From Acidobacteriota bacterium (lineage in GTDB: Bacteria > Acidobacteriota > Terriglobia > Terriglobales > Acidobacteriaceae): 64,000 nt of DNA. The position numbers and the translations under genes were made by a program. The stretch covers positions 1 through 64,000 of the forward strand of contig QIAM01000014.1 in NCBI GenBank assembly GCA_003225555.1. The letters are read 5' to 3'. Each line of letters starts with the position of its first letter. Within the stretch, counting starts at the first letter, position 1. This document shows positions 1 to 8,492 of this stretch, one piece after another. Below the pieces are notes generated by a model, which saw only the letters and a program-made list of their open reading frames with translations, was not told the origin of the DNA and ran no database searches.

Positions 1-351
1 TGCGTCCAAGAGGCATTGAGAAAGTTGCAGCGAAGCGTGGAACTTTCCGCAAGGGAACTGCGTAACGCGAAGAAGCAACACGAACCGGCGCAGAGGTGAC
101 GCCGGCAGAATTTGGTTCGAGATTTGCGGGGTTTGGGGATTCTCTCACACTCGGTTTGGCGGCCCAGGTGAGAAAACCCCCATCACGACAGTTACAAGGT
201 GTGCTTGTGGGCCCAGCTTGTCCTGCGCAACCCTGGCGCGTGCATTTTAGGCGATTCGCGCGGAAACACAAGTGTTTTCTTGCGATGGTCGCGAGCCGGG
301 CCGCCCCAACCGATTCCCGACGTTTACTTCGGGAGAGAAAAAGGAGCAGCA
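1..351. other. Upstream region without a recognised gene
   Basis: No convincing coding region is seen in these bases. The open frames present extend into the secreted-protein gene at 352 or lie antisense to it and resemble no known protein. The last bases hold the ribosome binding site AAGGAG at 341-346. Confidence 0.6.
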
Positions 352-738
352 ATGAAGTTCGCGACAGGTTCGAAGAGTCTGATACTGGGGTTGGCCGTGC
401 TGTTGGCTACAAGCGCATTCGCGGCGAACAAAGCCACGTTGCAACTCAATCATTCCGTTAACGTGAATGGCACGCAACTGAAAGCTGGCGACTACAAGGT
501 CCAGTGGGACGGCAGCGGTCCCAACGTAGAACTCAGCATCGTGCAAGGCAAAAACGTGGTGGCCAAGGTGCCAGCACACATAGTCGACCTGAGCTCAGCT
601 GCTCAGAACGACGCCGCCGTCACCCGAAAAAACGACGACGGCAGCAGCACCCTGGCGGGACTCCGTTTCCAGGGCAAGAAGATCGCGTTGCAAATTGGCG
701 AGTCCAGCGACGGCATGCAAGCGGGATCGAGCAAGTAA
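352..738 (+). CDS. Small secreted protein of unknown function
   Basis: A 128-residue protein. The start ATG at 352 was chosen because AAGGAG (341-346) lies five bases upstream and because the protein then opens with a classic signal peptide: a charged MKFATGSKS, a hydrophobic LILGLAVLLATS core and a cleavage site after AFA. The longer frame upstream has no such features. The mature part (about 105 residues) is Lys/Gly/Asn-rich with alternating polar and hydrophobic residues, suggesting a small beta-sandwich, and has no cysteines or catalytic motif I recognise. It resembles small secreted proteins common in Terriglobia, but I cannot assign a function. A bidirectional terminator follows. Confidence 0.75.
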   Translation: MKFATGSKSLILGLAVLLATSAFAANKATLQLNHSVNVNGTQLKAGDYKVQWDGSGPNVELSIVQGKNVVAKVPAHIVDLSSAAQNDAAVTRKNDDGSSTLAGLRFQGKKIALQIGESSDGMQAGSSK

Positions 739-762
739 TCGCGAATCGGCCTTAATTGAAAA

Positions 763-782
763 GGGAGCGCATTTGCGCTCCC
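763..782. terminator. Bidirectional intrinsic terminator
   Basis: GGGAGCGCA (763-771) and TGCGCTCCC (774-782) form a perfect 9-bp inverted repeat. An A-run precedes it and CTTT follows on the plus strand, so the minus strand reads stem then TTTTC. It sits between the convergent genes at 352-738 and 821-1987 and would serve both. Confidence 0.75.
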
Positions 783-820
783 CTTTCAAACCGGAAACTA
801 GTTTTGGTGGGCCACTGCCT

Positions 821-1987
821 TCAGTACTTCGGCAGCTTCGGATCCACTCGATCCGCCCAAGCGGTAATCCCTCCGGCGAGGTTGTGAACTTTCGTGAATC
901 CCGCCTGGCGCAGAAATGCAACTGCCTTCGCACTGCGTCCGCCCATCTTGCAGTGAGCCACAATCTCGCGACTGGAATCGAGTTCGTGCACGCGCTTCGG
1001 AATATCGTTCAGCGGAATTAGATATCCACCCAGATTGCAGATCTGGTACTCATGCGGCTCGCGTACGTCGAGAATAAAAAGATCCTCGCCCGCATCCAGG
1101 CGCCGCTTCAATTCTTCGACCTGCATATCCGAGTTCGCGCTCTCCACCGGGCTTTCCTCTCCGCGAATGCCGCAAAACTCGTTGTAGTCTATCAGCTTCG
1201 TTACCGTGGGATGCGTGCCGCACGCCGGGCAATCGGGGTTCTTGCGCAGCTTCAACTCGCGGAACTTCATGCCCAGCGCGTCTACCAGCAGCAATCTTCC
1301 AATCAGCGGTTCGCCAACGCCGAGGATTAGTTTGATCACCTCCGTAGCCTGCATCACGCCCACGAGTCCCGGCAAAATCCCCAGCACTCCGCCCTCCGCG
1401 CAGGAAGGCACCAGGCCCGGCGGTGGTGGCTCCGGATAAAGGCAGCGATAGCACGGCCCTTCCTCAGTCGCAAACACGCTGGCCTGCCCTTCGAAGCGGA
1501 AGATTGATCCGTAGACATTCGGCTTTCCCGTCAGCACACACGCATCATTTACCAGATAGCGCGTCGGAAAATTGTCCGTACCGTCGGCGATGATGTCGAA
1601 ATCGCGAAACAGCTCCAGCGCGTTTTCGCTGCTCAGCCGCGTATCAAATGTCCGCAGGTTCAAAAACGGGTTCATCGCCTTCAACTTGTCCGCTGCGGAA
1701 TCAAGTTTTTTTCTGCCCACGTCTGCTGTGGAGTGAATGATCTGCCGCTGCAGATTCGTGTAGTCGACCACGTCGAAATCCACCAGGCCCAGCGTCCCCA
1801 CTCCCGCCGCCGCCAGATACAACGCCAGCGGCGAGCCCAGCCCTCCCGTGCCGATGCACAGCACGCGCGCCGCCTTCAGCTTCTGCTGGCCCTCCATGCC
1901 CACCTCGGGCATGATCAGGTGCCGCGAATAGCGCAGGATTTCGTCATTGGTAAGAGTTACTTGAATCTCGGTGGTCGTTGTGGCCAT
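821..1987 (-). CDS. moeZ: MoeZ/MoeB-type sulfur-carrier adenylyltransferase/sulfurtransferase
   Basis: A 388-residue two-domain enzyme. The N-terminal ThiF/MoeB/E1-like domain (about 1-270) has the nucleotide-binding GTGGLGSPLALYLAAAG, the YTNLQRQI segment, a catalytic-type cysteine in PSCAEGGV and the zinc ligands CYRC and CPAC. The C-terminal rhodanese domain (about 285-388) has the active-site loop HCKMGGRS and the closing GGITAW. Such fusions adenylate the C-terminal Gly-Gly of a ubiquitin-like sulfur carrier and then transfer sulfur to give a thiocarboxylate. The gene 134 bases upstream on the same strand encodes a CysO-like carrier (2122-2400), its likely substrate. MoeZ can also serve MoaD, so a molybdopterin role is possible. 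Confidence 0.92.
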   Translation of the reverse strand: MATTTTEIQVTLTNDEILRYSRHLIMPEVGMEGQQKLKAARVLCIGTGGLGSPLALYLAAAGVGTLGLVDFDVVDYTNLQRQIIHSTADVGRKKLDSAADKLKAMNPFLNLRTFDTRLSSENALELFRDFDIIADGTDNFPTRYLVNDACVLTGKPNVYGSIFRFEGQASVFATEEGPCYRCLYPEPPPPGLVPSCAEGGVLGILPGLVGVMQATEVIKLILGVGEPLIGRLLLVDALGMKFRELKLRKNPDCPACGTHPTVTKLIDYNEFCGIRGEESPVESANSDMQVEELKRRLDAGEDLFILDVREPHEYQICNLGGYLIPLNDIPKRVHELDSSREIVAHCKMGGRSAKAVAFLRQAGFTKVHNLAGGITAWADRVDPKLPKY

Positions 1988-2121
1988 AAAATCCTCGGTT
2001 GAATTTTCAAACTTGGCTTGCAGATCAGGATACTAACAACAGGAAGGACAACACCTGCGAGGGCGACCTGGAATGGCGGGCTTCATTTTCTCTGATCTTC
2101 AATCGCAACCACAGAATCCCG

Positions 2122-2400
2122 TCAGATTGTGCCTCCCGCGATCGAGGGCACAATCGAAATGTTATCACTATCGTTCAGTGCAGTCGCCTCTTTCTGTAAG
2201 TACCGAATGTCTTCATCGTTGACGTAAAGGTTAACAAAGGACCGCAGTTTACCCTCTTCCGTGTACAAGTGGCGGCGCAGATCGGGATGCCGGGCCACAA
2301 GTGCGGTCATGGCTTCCGCCACCGTTTTCCCCTGAACGTCGACACTGGCCTGCTTCCCCACGTACTGCCGCAAAGGCGTAGGAATGTGAACTTTGCTCAT
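2122..2400 (-). CDS. CysO/MoaD-like ubiquitin-fold sulfur carrier protein
   Basis: A 92-residue beta-grasp protein of MoaD/ThiS type. It resembles mycobacterial CysO more than MoaD: it shares the N-terminal IPTPLR, the central FVNLYVNDEDIR and the late DNISIVPSIAGG. In CysO the terminal GG is thiocarboxylated by MoeZ and feeds CysM in cysteine synthesis. Here the GG is followed by Thr-Ile and the stop (minus-strand TGA at 2122-2124), so the glycine pair is not at the end. Carriers such as QbsE carry a similar short tail removed by a JAMM-type metallopeptidase; whether that applies here is inference. The MoeZ gene is immediately downstream on the same strand. No cysteine synthase or JAMM protease is visible in the window. 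Confidence 0.82.
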   Translation of the reverse strand: MSKVHIPTPLRQYVGKQASVDVQGKTVAEAMTALVARHPDLRRHLYTEEGKLRSFVNLYVNDEDIRYLQKEATALNDSDNISIVPSIAGGTI

Positions 2401-2481
2401 AACTAACTATAAGAGATGCGGCCGGGGGCAGGGAAGACTCATGTAAGCACCCGACCTGGAAATGAACGCGCACCCTGATCT

Positions 2482-3032
2482 CTAGAACCGAATAACGATG
2501 CCGGTCGCCAGTTGGAGGTTGTTCTGTGTTGTGTTGAAGAAACGGGTTTGCACGTAGTCTCCCTGGAGCCGCCAGGCTACCGCCGGGATGAGTTTGTAGT
2601 CGATGCCTCCGCCTAGGGCGCTGGCGAAAGAAGTGTCGGAACTGCCTCCCTTCACGTTGACGTGGCTTGCGCCAATCAGACCCTCGGCAAATGGCCGGAA
2701 TTTTCCCACCGAGACGGACACGCGCGGCCCGAACAGATAGTTGTGCTCGGTTACGTCCGCGGTTGAACGAAAGCAGGGGCCGGGAATTGGCGGACAGAAT
2801 GCCTCGAAATTCTGGGAACCATAGTGGCTGCTGACGTCCCCAACGATCCCCAGGGAAGGAACTTGCCTTCCACTGACGCCTGCCATCCATTCGTGTTGGC
2901 GCGGTCAATCGGCGAGAGATTGGTATTGTAGTAGGAATATCCGAAGAAAACGTTACCCGCAGTGGGAATCTGTGCGGAGGCTAGAGTCGCGAAACGAAGG
3001 AGCGAGAGAGTCAGCAGGGCGATTTTGCGCAT
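2482..3032 (-). pseudogene. Outer-membrane beta-barrel protein, frameshifted
   Basis: Two minus-strand frames are the halves of one gene. The N-terminal half (from ATG ending at 3032) gives a signal peptide MRKIALLTLSLLRFATLASAQ and the first barrel strands (VFFGYSYY). The second half, to 2482, gives the rest (YLFGPRVSVSVGKFRPFAEG) and a C-terminal GIVIRF, an outer-membrane-type ending. The switch is at the C-run 2848-2851 (GGGG on the coding strand), where one extra G would restore a single frame reading ...FLPWGIVGDVSS... The intact paralogue next door (3233-3745) has the same layout. It is therefore either a recently broken copy or an indel error in a homopolymer. Confidence 0.75.
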
Positions 3033-3232
3033 ACGAATGGACTCCTGACGTAAGGGTTCTCAACGACTTGGATGCGTCCGATGAAGGAGAGGCTTCACGG
3101 ATGCTAGGGAGCTATGGCGCGCCAAAAAGCGTCAGAGACCAGGGGTCAGTGGCCAGTAGAAAGTAACGCCTGTTCATAATGTGCCAGTTCTTACTGGCCA
3201 CCGACCACTGGACACTGACCACCGCATTTGTC

Positions 3233-3745
3233 TCAGAATCGCCAAACGATTCCCGTAGAACCCCGCACATCGTTCTGCTCCGCGCTCAGATAGCGCGTAT
3301 GCACGTAGTCGCCTTGCACCCGCCAGGAAAAATTCCGGAACGGAAGTTTGTAGTCGAGCCCCCCGCCGACATCCACCGCAAGAGGCTGATACGTAGTTCC
3401 GTTCACCGCAACTCTCTTGATGCCTGCGAACCCTTGCACGAAAGGTCGAAACTTGCCGAAGTTCGCGGCGAGGCGCGGCCCCGCGACGAAATTGTACTGG
3501 CTGATGCCAGGACGATAGGCTCCGCTCACATCCACCACCAGGCCTACAAAAGAAAACCGGGAAAACGGAATGAATTCGAGAGACCCATTCCATCCCCGGA
3601 AACTGTCGCGCGTGGTCACATAGACAGAACTGGAATACGTAACGCCCACGTAGGCGTTCCCATGCGGAATCAACTGGGCTGACATGGGTAGCGCACATAA
3701 CATCAGGCAGACAAACGCAAGCACCACGGCTGCGGTTTTCGACAC
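3233..3745 (-). CDS. Outer-membrane beta-barrel protein
   Basis: A 170-residue secreted protein. Residues 1-24 are a signal peptide (hydrophobic VVLAFVCLMLCALPMSA, cleavage near SAQ). The rest alternates short amphipathic strands, e.g. NAYVGVTYSSSVYV, FVAGPRLAANFGKFRPFVQG and VDVGGGLDYKL, ending in WRF. This fits a small 8-stranded OmpA/OmpW-like barrel. It is a paralogue of the frameshifted gene just downstream (2482-3032): the phrases GPR...NFGKFRPF, GGGLDYKL and WRVQGDYVHTR recur in both. Role unknown; such proteins are common in Acidobacteria. The two genes lie head-to-tail, consistent with tandem duplication. Confidence 0.75.
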   Translation of the reverse strand: MSKTAAVVLAFVCLMLCALPMSAQLIPHGNAYVGVTYSSSVYVTTRDSFRGWNGSLEFIPFSRFSFVGLVVDVSGAYRPGISQYNFVAGPRLAANFGKFRPFVQGFAGIKRVAVNGTTYQPLAVDVGGGLDYKLPFRNFSWRVQGDYVHTRYLSAEQNDVRGSTGIVWRF

Positions 3746-4021
3746 GAACTTATTCCCCTCCTCCGGACGTCCGCCGGCAGCAAAAATTGGCTACTCGAAT
3801 GAAATCAGTTAGATGCAGTGTACCGGATGCTCCAGATGTATCGCGTGACAAAATTTCTCTTCCCGGAAATGTTCCGATTTGCGGCTAGTCTGACAAAAAT
3901 TTACGAGTTTTTTATGATGCCGAAACCGCCCCACGCTCGTCTATCCAGTAACATGCAAACTATGAATCCGGAATGTCAATCATGGCCGCAGCCGCCGGGT
4001 GTGGCTGCCTTTCAACTGCAC

Positions 4022-4027
4022 AAGGAG
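4022..4027 (+). promoter_or_regulatory. Ribosome binding site that fixes a TTG start
   Basis: AAGGAG lies six bases before TTG at 4034, which begins exactly at the STAS domain. None of the upstream in-frame ATG codons (3914, 3917, 3953, 3962) has a comparable site. Confidence 0.65.
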
Positions 4028-4033
4028 CCAAAG

Positions 4034-4399
4034 TTGAAGCTGAGTTTGGAAACGCGAAATCGTGGGGACGTGATGATCGTTCACTGCCACGGCCGCATCG
4101 TCTATCGCGATGAGGCCGCCGCACTGTCGCGTCTGGTGGGGGAGGTTCTCGAGCACTCGCGCAAGCTGATTCTCGACCTCAGCGGCGTGACTTCGATGGA
4201 TAGCGCCGGCATCGGCGAACTTGCGCTGCTGCAAAACTGCGCCCAGGGCAAGAACGCGACTTTCAAGTGCGCCGGCCCGAACGAGTTCGTACGCAATCTG
4301 CTCGACCTGACGAATCTGGATTCGGTCCTCGAGATTCACTCTTCAGTGAACGATGCTTTGGAGTCGTTCGCGGGAGACGAGGTGTGCGCGGACAGTTAG
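4034..4399 (+). CDS. STAS-domain anti-sigma factor antagonist-like protein
   Basis: A single STAS domain of 121 residues, counted from TTG 4034. The frame is open further upstream, but the extra residues look non-coding. The domain has the strand VMIVHCHGRIVYRDE, the strand-loop LILDLSGVTSMDSAGIGELA with the Ser-Ala-Gly loop expected to be phosphorylated by an anti-sigma kinase (SpoIIAA/RsbV family), and a final helix. Proteins of this type work in partner-switching control of sigma factors or as parts of signalling complexes. No RsbW-like kinase or sigma factor is adjacent. A strong intrinsic terminator follows, so it is probably monocistronic. Confidence 0.83.
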   Translation: MKLSLETRNRGDVMIVHCHGRIVYRDEAAALSRLVGEVLEHSRKLILDLSGVTSMDSAGIGELALLQNCAQGKNATFKCAGPNEFVRNLLDLTNLDSVLEIHSSVNDALESFAGDEVCADS

Positions 4400-4432
4400 G
4401 TCGATAGTTTCCCAATCGAAAAAGAAAAGACA

Positions 4433-4462
4433 GGAAGCAAAGCGCCCCTTTGCTTCCTTTTT
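4433..4462 (+). terminator. Intrinsic terminator of the STAS gene
   Basis: A perfect 10-bp stem GGAAGCAAAG (4433-4442) / CTTTGCTTCC (4448-4457) with loop CGCCC, followed by TTTTT at 4458-4462. Confidence 0.9.
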
Positions 4463-4484
4463 ATTTGTGATCTAAAGGCGCAAC

Positions 4485-4610
4485 GTCATGCTGAGCGCAG
4501 CAACGAAACGAGGAGAGCGAAGCGATCCTCGTTGCGGAGCCGAAGCATCCCTACCAACCACATCGCTGCGAGTCGCCACGTCAGCTCCCCCACTGGAACC
4601 GGTATCCCCT
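4485..4610 (+). repeat. Dispersed repeat, copy A (GTCATGCTGAGCG type)
   Basis: Begins GTCATGCTGAGCG, continues through an internal hairpin (arms near 4500-4513 and 4526-4538) to a conserved CCGAAGCATCCCTACC and then an ACCACATCGCTG...GTCAGCTC tail. Copy B (5701-5825) matches over almost the whole length. Copy C (6757-6828) shares both ends but has a different hairpin. Together with the terminator it fills most of the gap before the gene at 4712. Confidence 0.8.
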
Positions 4611-4702
4611 TGCGTTTCCCGGTACGGCGACGGAGAGTTGCAGTTTTCTTCATCTTGACGCGGGCGCGGGAAGCTCGAAAATTCGTGGACTTCCCGGCGC
4701 CC

Positions 4703-4707
4703 GGAGG
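4703..4707 (+). promoter_or_regulatory. Ribosome binding site deciding a TTG start
   Basis: GGAGG lies four bases before TTG at 4712. Starting there gives a protein that opens with a signal peptide. The longer frame upstream reads through the dispersed repeat and is unlikely to be translated. Confidence 0.55.
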
Positions 4708-4711
4708 AAAC

Positions 4712-5680
4712 TTGAAACCGACGATACGGTTCTTAGCGGTGACATTGCTTGCTTGCCTAGTCAGCTTTGCCCATGCAGCCACAGCCACGGTGATTAACGT
4801 GGTTGTCGGCCATCACCCGGCGTATGTTGACTTAAACAATTCCATCGGGCGAGTGTACGTGGCCAATGTCGCCGACAAGACGATCTCGGTTATGGACGGC
4901 AATACGTTCCGAATCATCGATACCATTGCGCTCGGGGGTAGGCCTTCCGGCCTGTCCTCAGACCCGGTCACAAACCGGTTCTATGTCTCCGTTCCGGGCG
5001 GAGTCGCTGTTTATGACGGCTCGGACGCTCTCCTGACGACAATCGCAATTTCAGGCACACCCACGGTTCTGGCCTTCAACGCGGCTCCGAACCGCCTCTA
5101 CGTTCAGGATTCTGCCAACGCCCAGGTTCACGTCGTTGACGGGGTCTCAGACACCGTCATCGCCGATTTGCCGGTTCCGAACCGCGGCAATGGGATCGCT
5201 GTCGACCACGCCAACAACGTCATCTACGTGAGTACGTCAAGTGTTACTGGCGGGTCGGTGTTGGTATTTGATGGTGTGAGCAACCAACTGGTCAACACAT
5301 TCACGCTGCCAGGAAACCCTTCTTTCAGTTATTTGGCCTTCGATGCCCGGGAAGGGGAAGCTAACGCACTCTACGCGATCACTCGCTCGGCGGGGAGGTC
5401 TGGCTTCGTGGCACTGGACGCATCCACCGGGGCGCTTCTTGACACGGTCCCAAATCTTGGTAATCCCGGATCCGGGCTCGCCATTCGTGGGCGAAGAGAA
5501 GCTCTTACCAACGATGGGAAGGGCAAGATGTACGTCTTAAACTCCTGCTGTCCCACAGTCAGCGAGTCGGTAAATGTCGGGAAAAACCCGGCCGGCATGG
5601 CCTTAGCCAGGGGACCGGGGTGGGTATTCATCGCAAACAGCGGCGGAAATACAGTTTCAGTTGTGGAAGGCTTCATCTGA
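4712..5680 (+). CDS. Secreted YVTN/YncE-type beta-propeller protein
   Basis: A 322-residue protein if started at TTG 4712. Residues 1-22 form a signal peptide (LKPTIRFLAVTLLACLV, cleavage after AHA). The rest is built of about seven propeller blades with the YVTN signature, e.g. GRVYVANVADKTISVMDG, NRFYVSVPGGVAVYDG, NRLYVQDSANAQVHVVDG and VIYVSTSS...VLVFDG, closing with GWVFIANSGGNTVSVVEG. YncE-like propellers are periplasmic or extracellular and often bind DNA, peptides or carbohydrates, but no specific role can be read here. Direct copies of the same dispersed repeat lie on both sides, so this may be a small mobilised or duplicated block. Confidence 0.8.
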   Translation: MKPTIRFLAVTLLACLVSFAHAATATVINVVVGHHPAYVDLNNSIGRVYVANVADKTISVMDGNTFRIIDTIALGGRPSGLSSDPVTNRFYVSVPGGVAVYDGSDALLTTIAISGTPTVLAFNAAPNRLYVQDSANAQVHVVDGVSDTVIADLPVPNRGNGIAVDHANNVIYVSTSSVTGGSVLVFDGVSNQLVNTFTLPGNPSFSYLAFDAREGEANALYAITRSAGRSGFVALDASTGALLDTVPNLGNPGSGLAIRGRREALTNDGKGKMYVLNSCCPTVSESVNVGKNPAGMALARGPGWVFIANSGGNTVSVVEGFI

Positions 5681-5700
5681 AGTAGAGGCTCCGGCCACCT

Positions 5701-5825
5701 GTCATACTGAGCGCAACAATGAGGAGCGCGAAGCGATCCTCATTGCGGAGTCGAAGCGTCCCTACCGAACCACATCCCTTGAGTCGCCACGTCAGCTCTC
5801 GCGCTGGAAGCGATATCCACCCTTG
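5701..5825 (+). repeat. Dispersed repeat, copy B
   Basis: Begins GTCATACTGAGCG and matches copy A through the hairpin, the GTCGAAGCGTCCCTACC segment and the GTCAGCTC...CTGGAA tail. Its last part overlaps the stop codon and final codons of the LysR gene (5792), so the repeat supplies that protein's C-terminus. Confidence 0.78.
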
Positions 5826-6709
5826 CGCTCCGCCGCCACCGCTTCCGCCACTTTCAGAAACGCCCGTGCCGCATGCGAAAGATTCCCCTCCTTGCGATAG
5901 ATCAAGCGCAGCTTCCGCTTTAACTGCAGCTCGCGCACCGGGATTCTCACAAGCTCCTTCCGTACCAGCTCCGCCTCCACGCAAATCTCCGGCAGCAGCG
6001 CGACTCCATTCCCGATGGCCACAAACTGCTTGATCGCCTGCAAAGTCGGCAACTCAAGATCCATATGCAAGGGCGTCTTGTGAGTCTTGAACAGCTGGAT
6101 CACTTTGTCCCGATAGGGCGACGGCACGATATGCGCGACAAACGACTCCGCCCCCAGTTGCCGAATGCTCACCTGCCCCGCCGACGCCAGCGGATGATTC
6201 GGGGGCGCCACAAACACCAGCTCATCCAGATAAACGACCACCGAGCGCAGGCTCGGCTCCTGTGGCTCATACGACAAAATCCCAATCTCCGCACTGTGCC
6301 GCAGCACATCATCCGGGATATGACTGCCCAGCGCCCGCTGCACCGCGATCTTGATCATGGGATGCACCCGGCGAAACTCCACAAGCACCGGCAGCAGGTA
6401 CAGCGCCGTAAACTCATTTGCCGCAATCACCAGCTTGCCCTTTTGTAGTTCGCGCAGCTCGCTTAGCGATTCCGCCGCCTCAGTGCGCAGGTTGAGTAAC
6501 TTTTCCGCATACTCGTAAAGCACTTTTCCTGCGTCGGTGAGAACTCCTTCGCGCGAGGAGCGGTCAAAAAGAGCCTCTCCCAGCTCGCCTTCCAGCTTGT
6601 GAATGGTTTGGCTGACCGCGGATTGCGTCCGGAAAAGCTTCTCAGCCGCGCGTGAAAACCTACGCTCGCGGGCCACAGCGAGAAAGACCTCCAGTTGCGA
6701 AAGCTCCAT
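5792..6709 (-). CDS. LysR-family transcriptional regulator
   Basis: A 305-residue LysR-type regulator. Residues 1-60 hold the winged helix-turn-helix: LEVFLAVARERRFSRAAEKL, then TQSAVSQTIHKLE and a wing near LFDRSS. Residues about 90-295 form the periplasmic-binding-protein-like effector domain (LVIAANEFTALYLLPVLVEF; GVALLPEICVEAEL). It resembles the CysB/CysL-like branch that senses small metabolites. It is transcribed away from leuA, and the gap contains a T-N11-A palindrome at 6889-6905, so it may autoregulate and control leuAB; this is inferred from layout only. Its last residues lie inside dispersed repeat B. Confidence 0.9.
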   Translation of the reverse strand: MELSQLEVFLAVARERRFSRAAEKLFRTQSAVSQTIHKLEGELGEALFDRSSREGVLTDAGKVLYEYAEKLLNLRTEAAESLSELRELQKGKLVIAANEFTALYLLPVLVEFRRVHPMIKIAVQRALGSHIPDDVLRHSAEIGILSYEPQEPSLRSVVVYLDELVFVAPPNHPLASAGQVSIRQLGAESFVAHIVPSPYRDKVIQLFKTHKTPLHMDLELPTLQAIKQFVAIGNGVALLPEICVEAELVRKELVRIPVRELQLKRKLRLIYRKEGNLSHAARAFLKVAEAVAAERKGGYRFQRES

Positions 6710-6756
6710 CGTTTAGGACTCCCAACATCGATTTTGACCGCGCGACCTGCCACCGT

Positions 6757-6828
6757 GTCATGCTGAGCGAAGATCGAGCTTCGCAAAAGCGAAGCTCAAT
6801 CGCAGTCGAAGCATCCCCTACCCTCGTC
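6757..6828 (+). repeat. Dispersed repeat, copy C
   Basis: Has the same ends as copies A and B (GTCATGCTGAGCG ... GTCGAAGCATCCC) but a different middle: GATCGAGCTTCGC and GCGAAGCTCAATC around AAAA, forming a long hairpin. Lies in the LysR-leuA divergent gap, upstream of the predicted operator. Confidence 0.75.
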
Positions 6829-6888
6829 GAGATCGTGTGCATCGGCAGGACTGCCAAGCGGGCGCGCGTTAATGAAATCGTCAATTTA

Positions 6889-6905
6889 AATAAGCAACGC
6901 TTATT
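6889..6905. promoter_or_regulatory. Candidate LysR operator (T-N11-A palindrome)
   Basis: AATAAGC-AAC-GCTTATT is a perfect 7-3-7 inverted repeat with the T-N11-A core typical of LysR-type binding sites. It lies between the divergent LysR and leuA genes in an AT-rich island in GC-rich DNA. Further half-site-like TATAAG elements follow near 6907-6912 and 6938-6944, as expected for an activation site next to the promoter. Confidence 0.65.
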
Positions 6906-6998
6906 ATATAAGTTCGTCTAATCATTCGCAAACAATTATAAGTTTTGCTTCTTCCCCACTCCCCTCGTAGCATAACATCAGCCTCTGAAGGGAGATCC

Positions 6999-8357
<1,359 letters not shown>

Positions 8358-8390
8358 GCCACGGCTGCATGAATCAGTAAGATCCATGTG

Positions 8391-8441
8391 GGGGCAGCCG
8401 CCTCGGCTGTCCGGCCGGGCAAAGCCCGGCTGTGGTGCAGA
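8391..8441 (+). repeat. Palindromic intergenic repeat between leuA and leuB
   Basis: Contains CAGCCGCCTCGGCTGTCC (8395-8412), which recurs inverted at 50397-50414, followed by CCGGGCAAAGCCCGG. It occupies most of the leuA-leuB gap and may form mRNA hairpins between the two genes. Confidence 0.7.
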
Positions 8442-8492
8442 GATGCCGACTTCGCAGGCGCCAGCCACAATTTCCGTTACACTGATTCCCAG

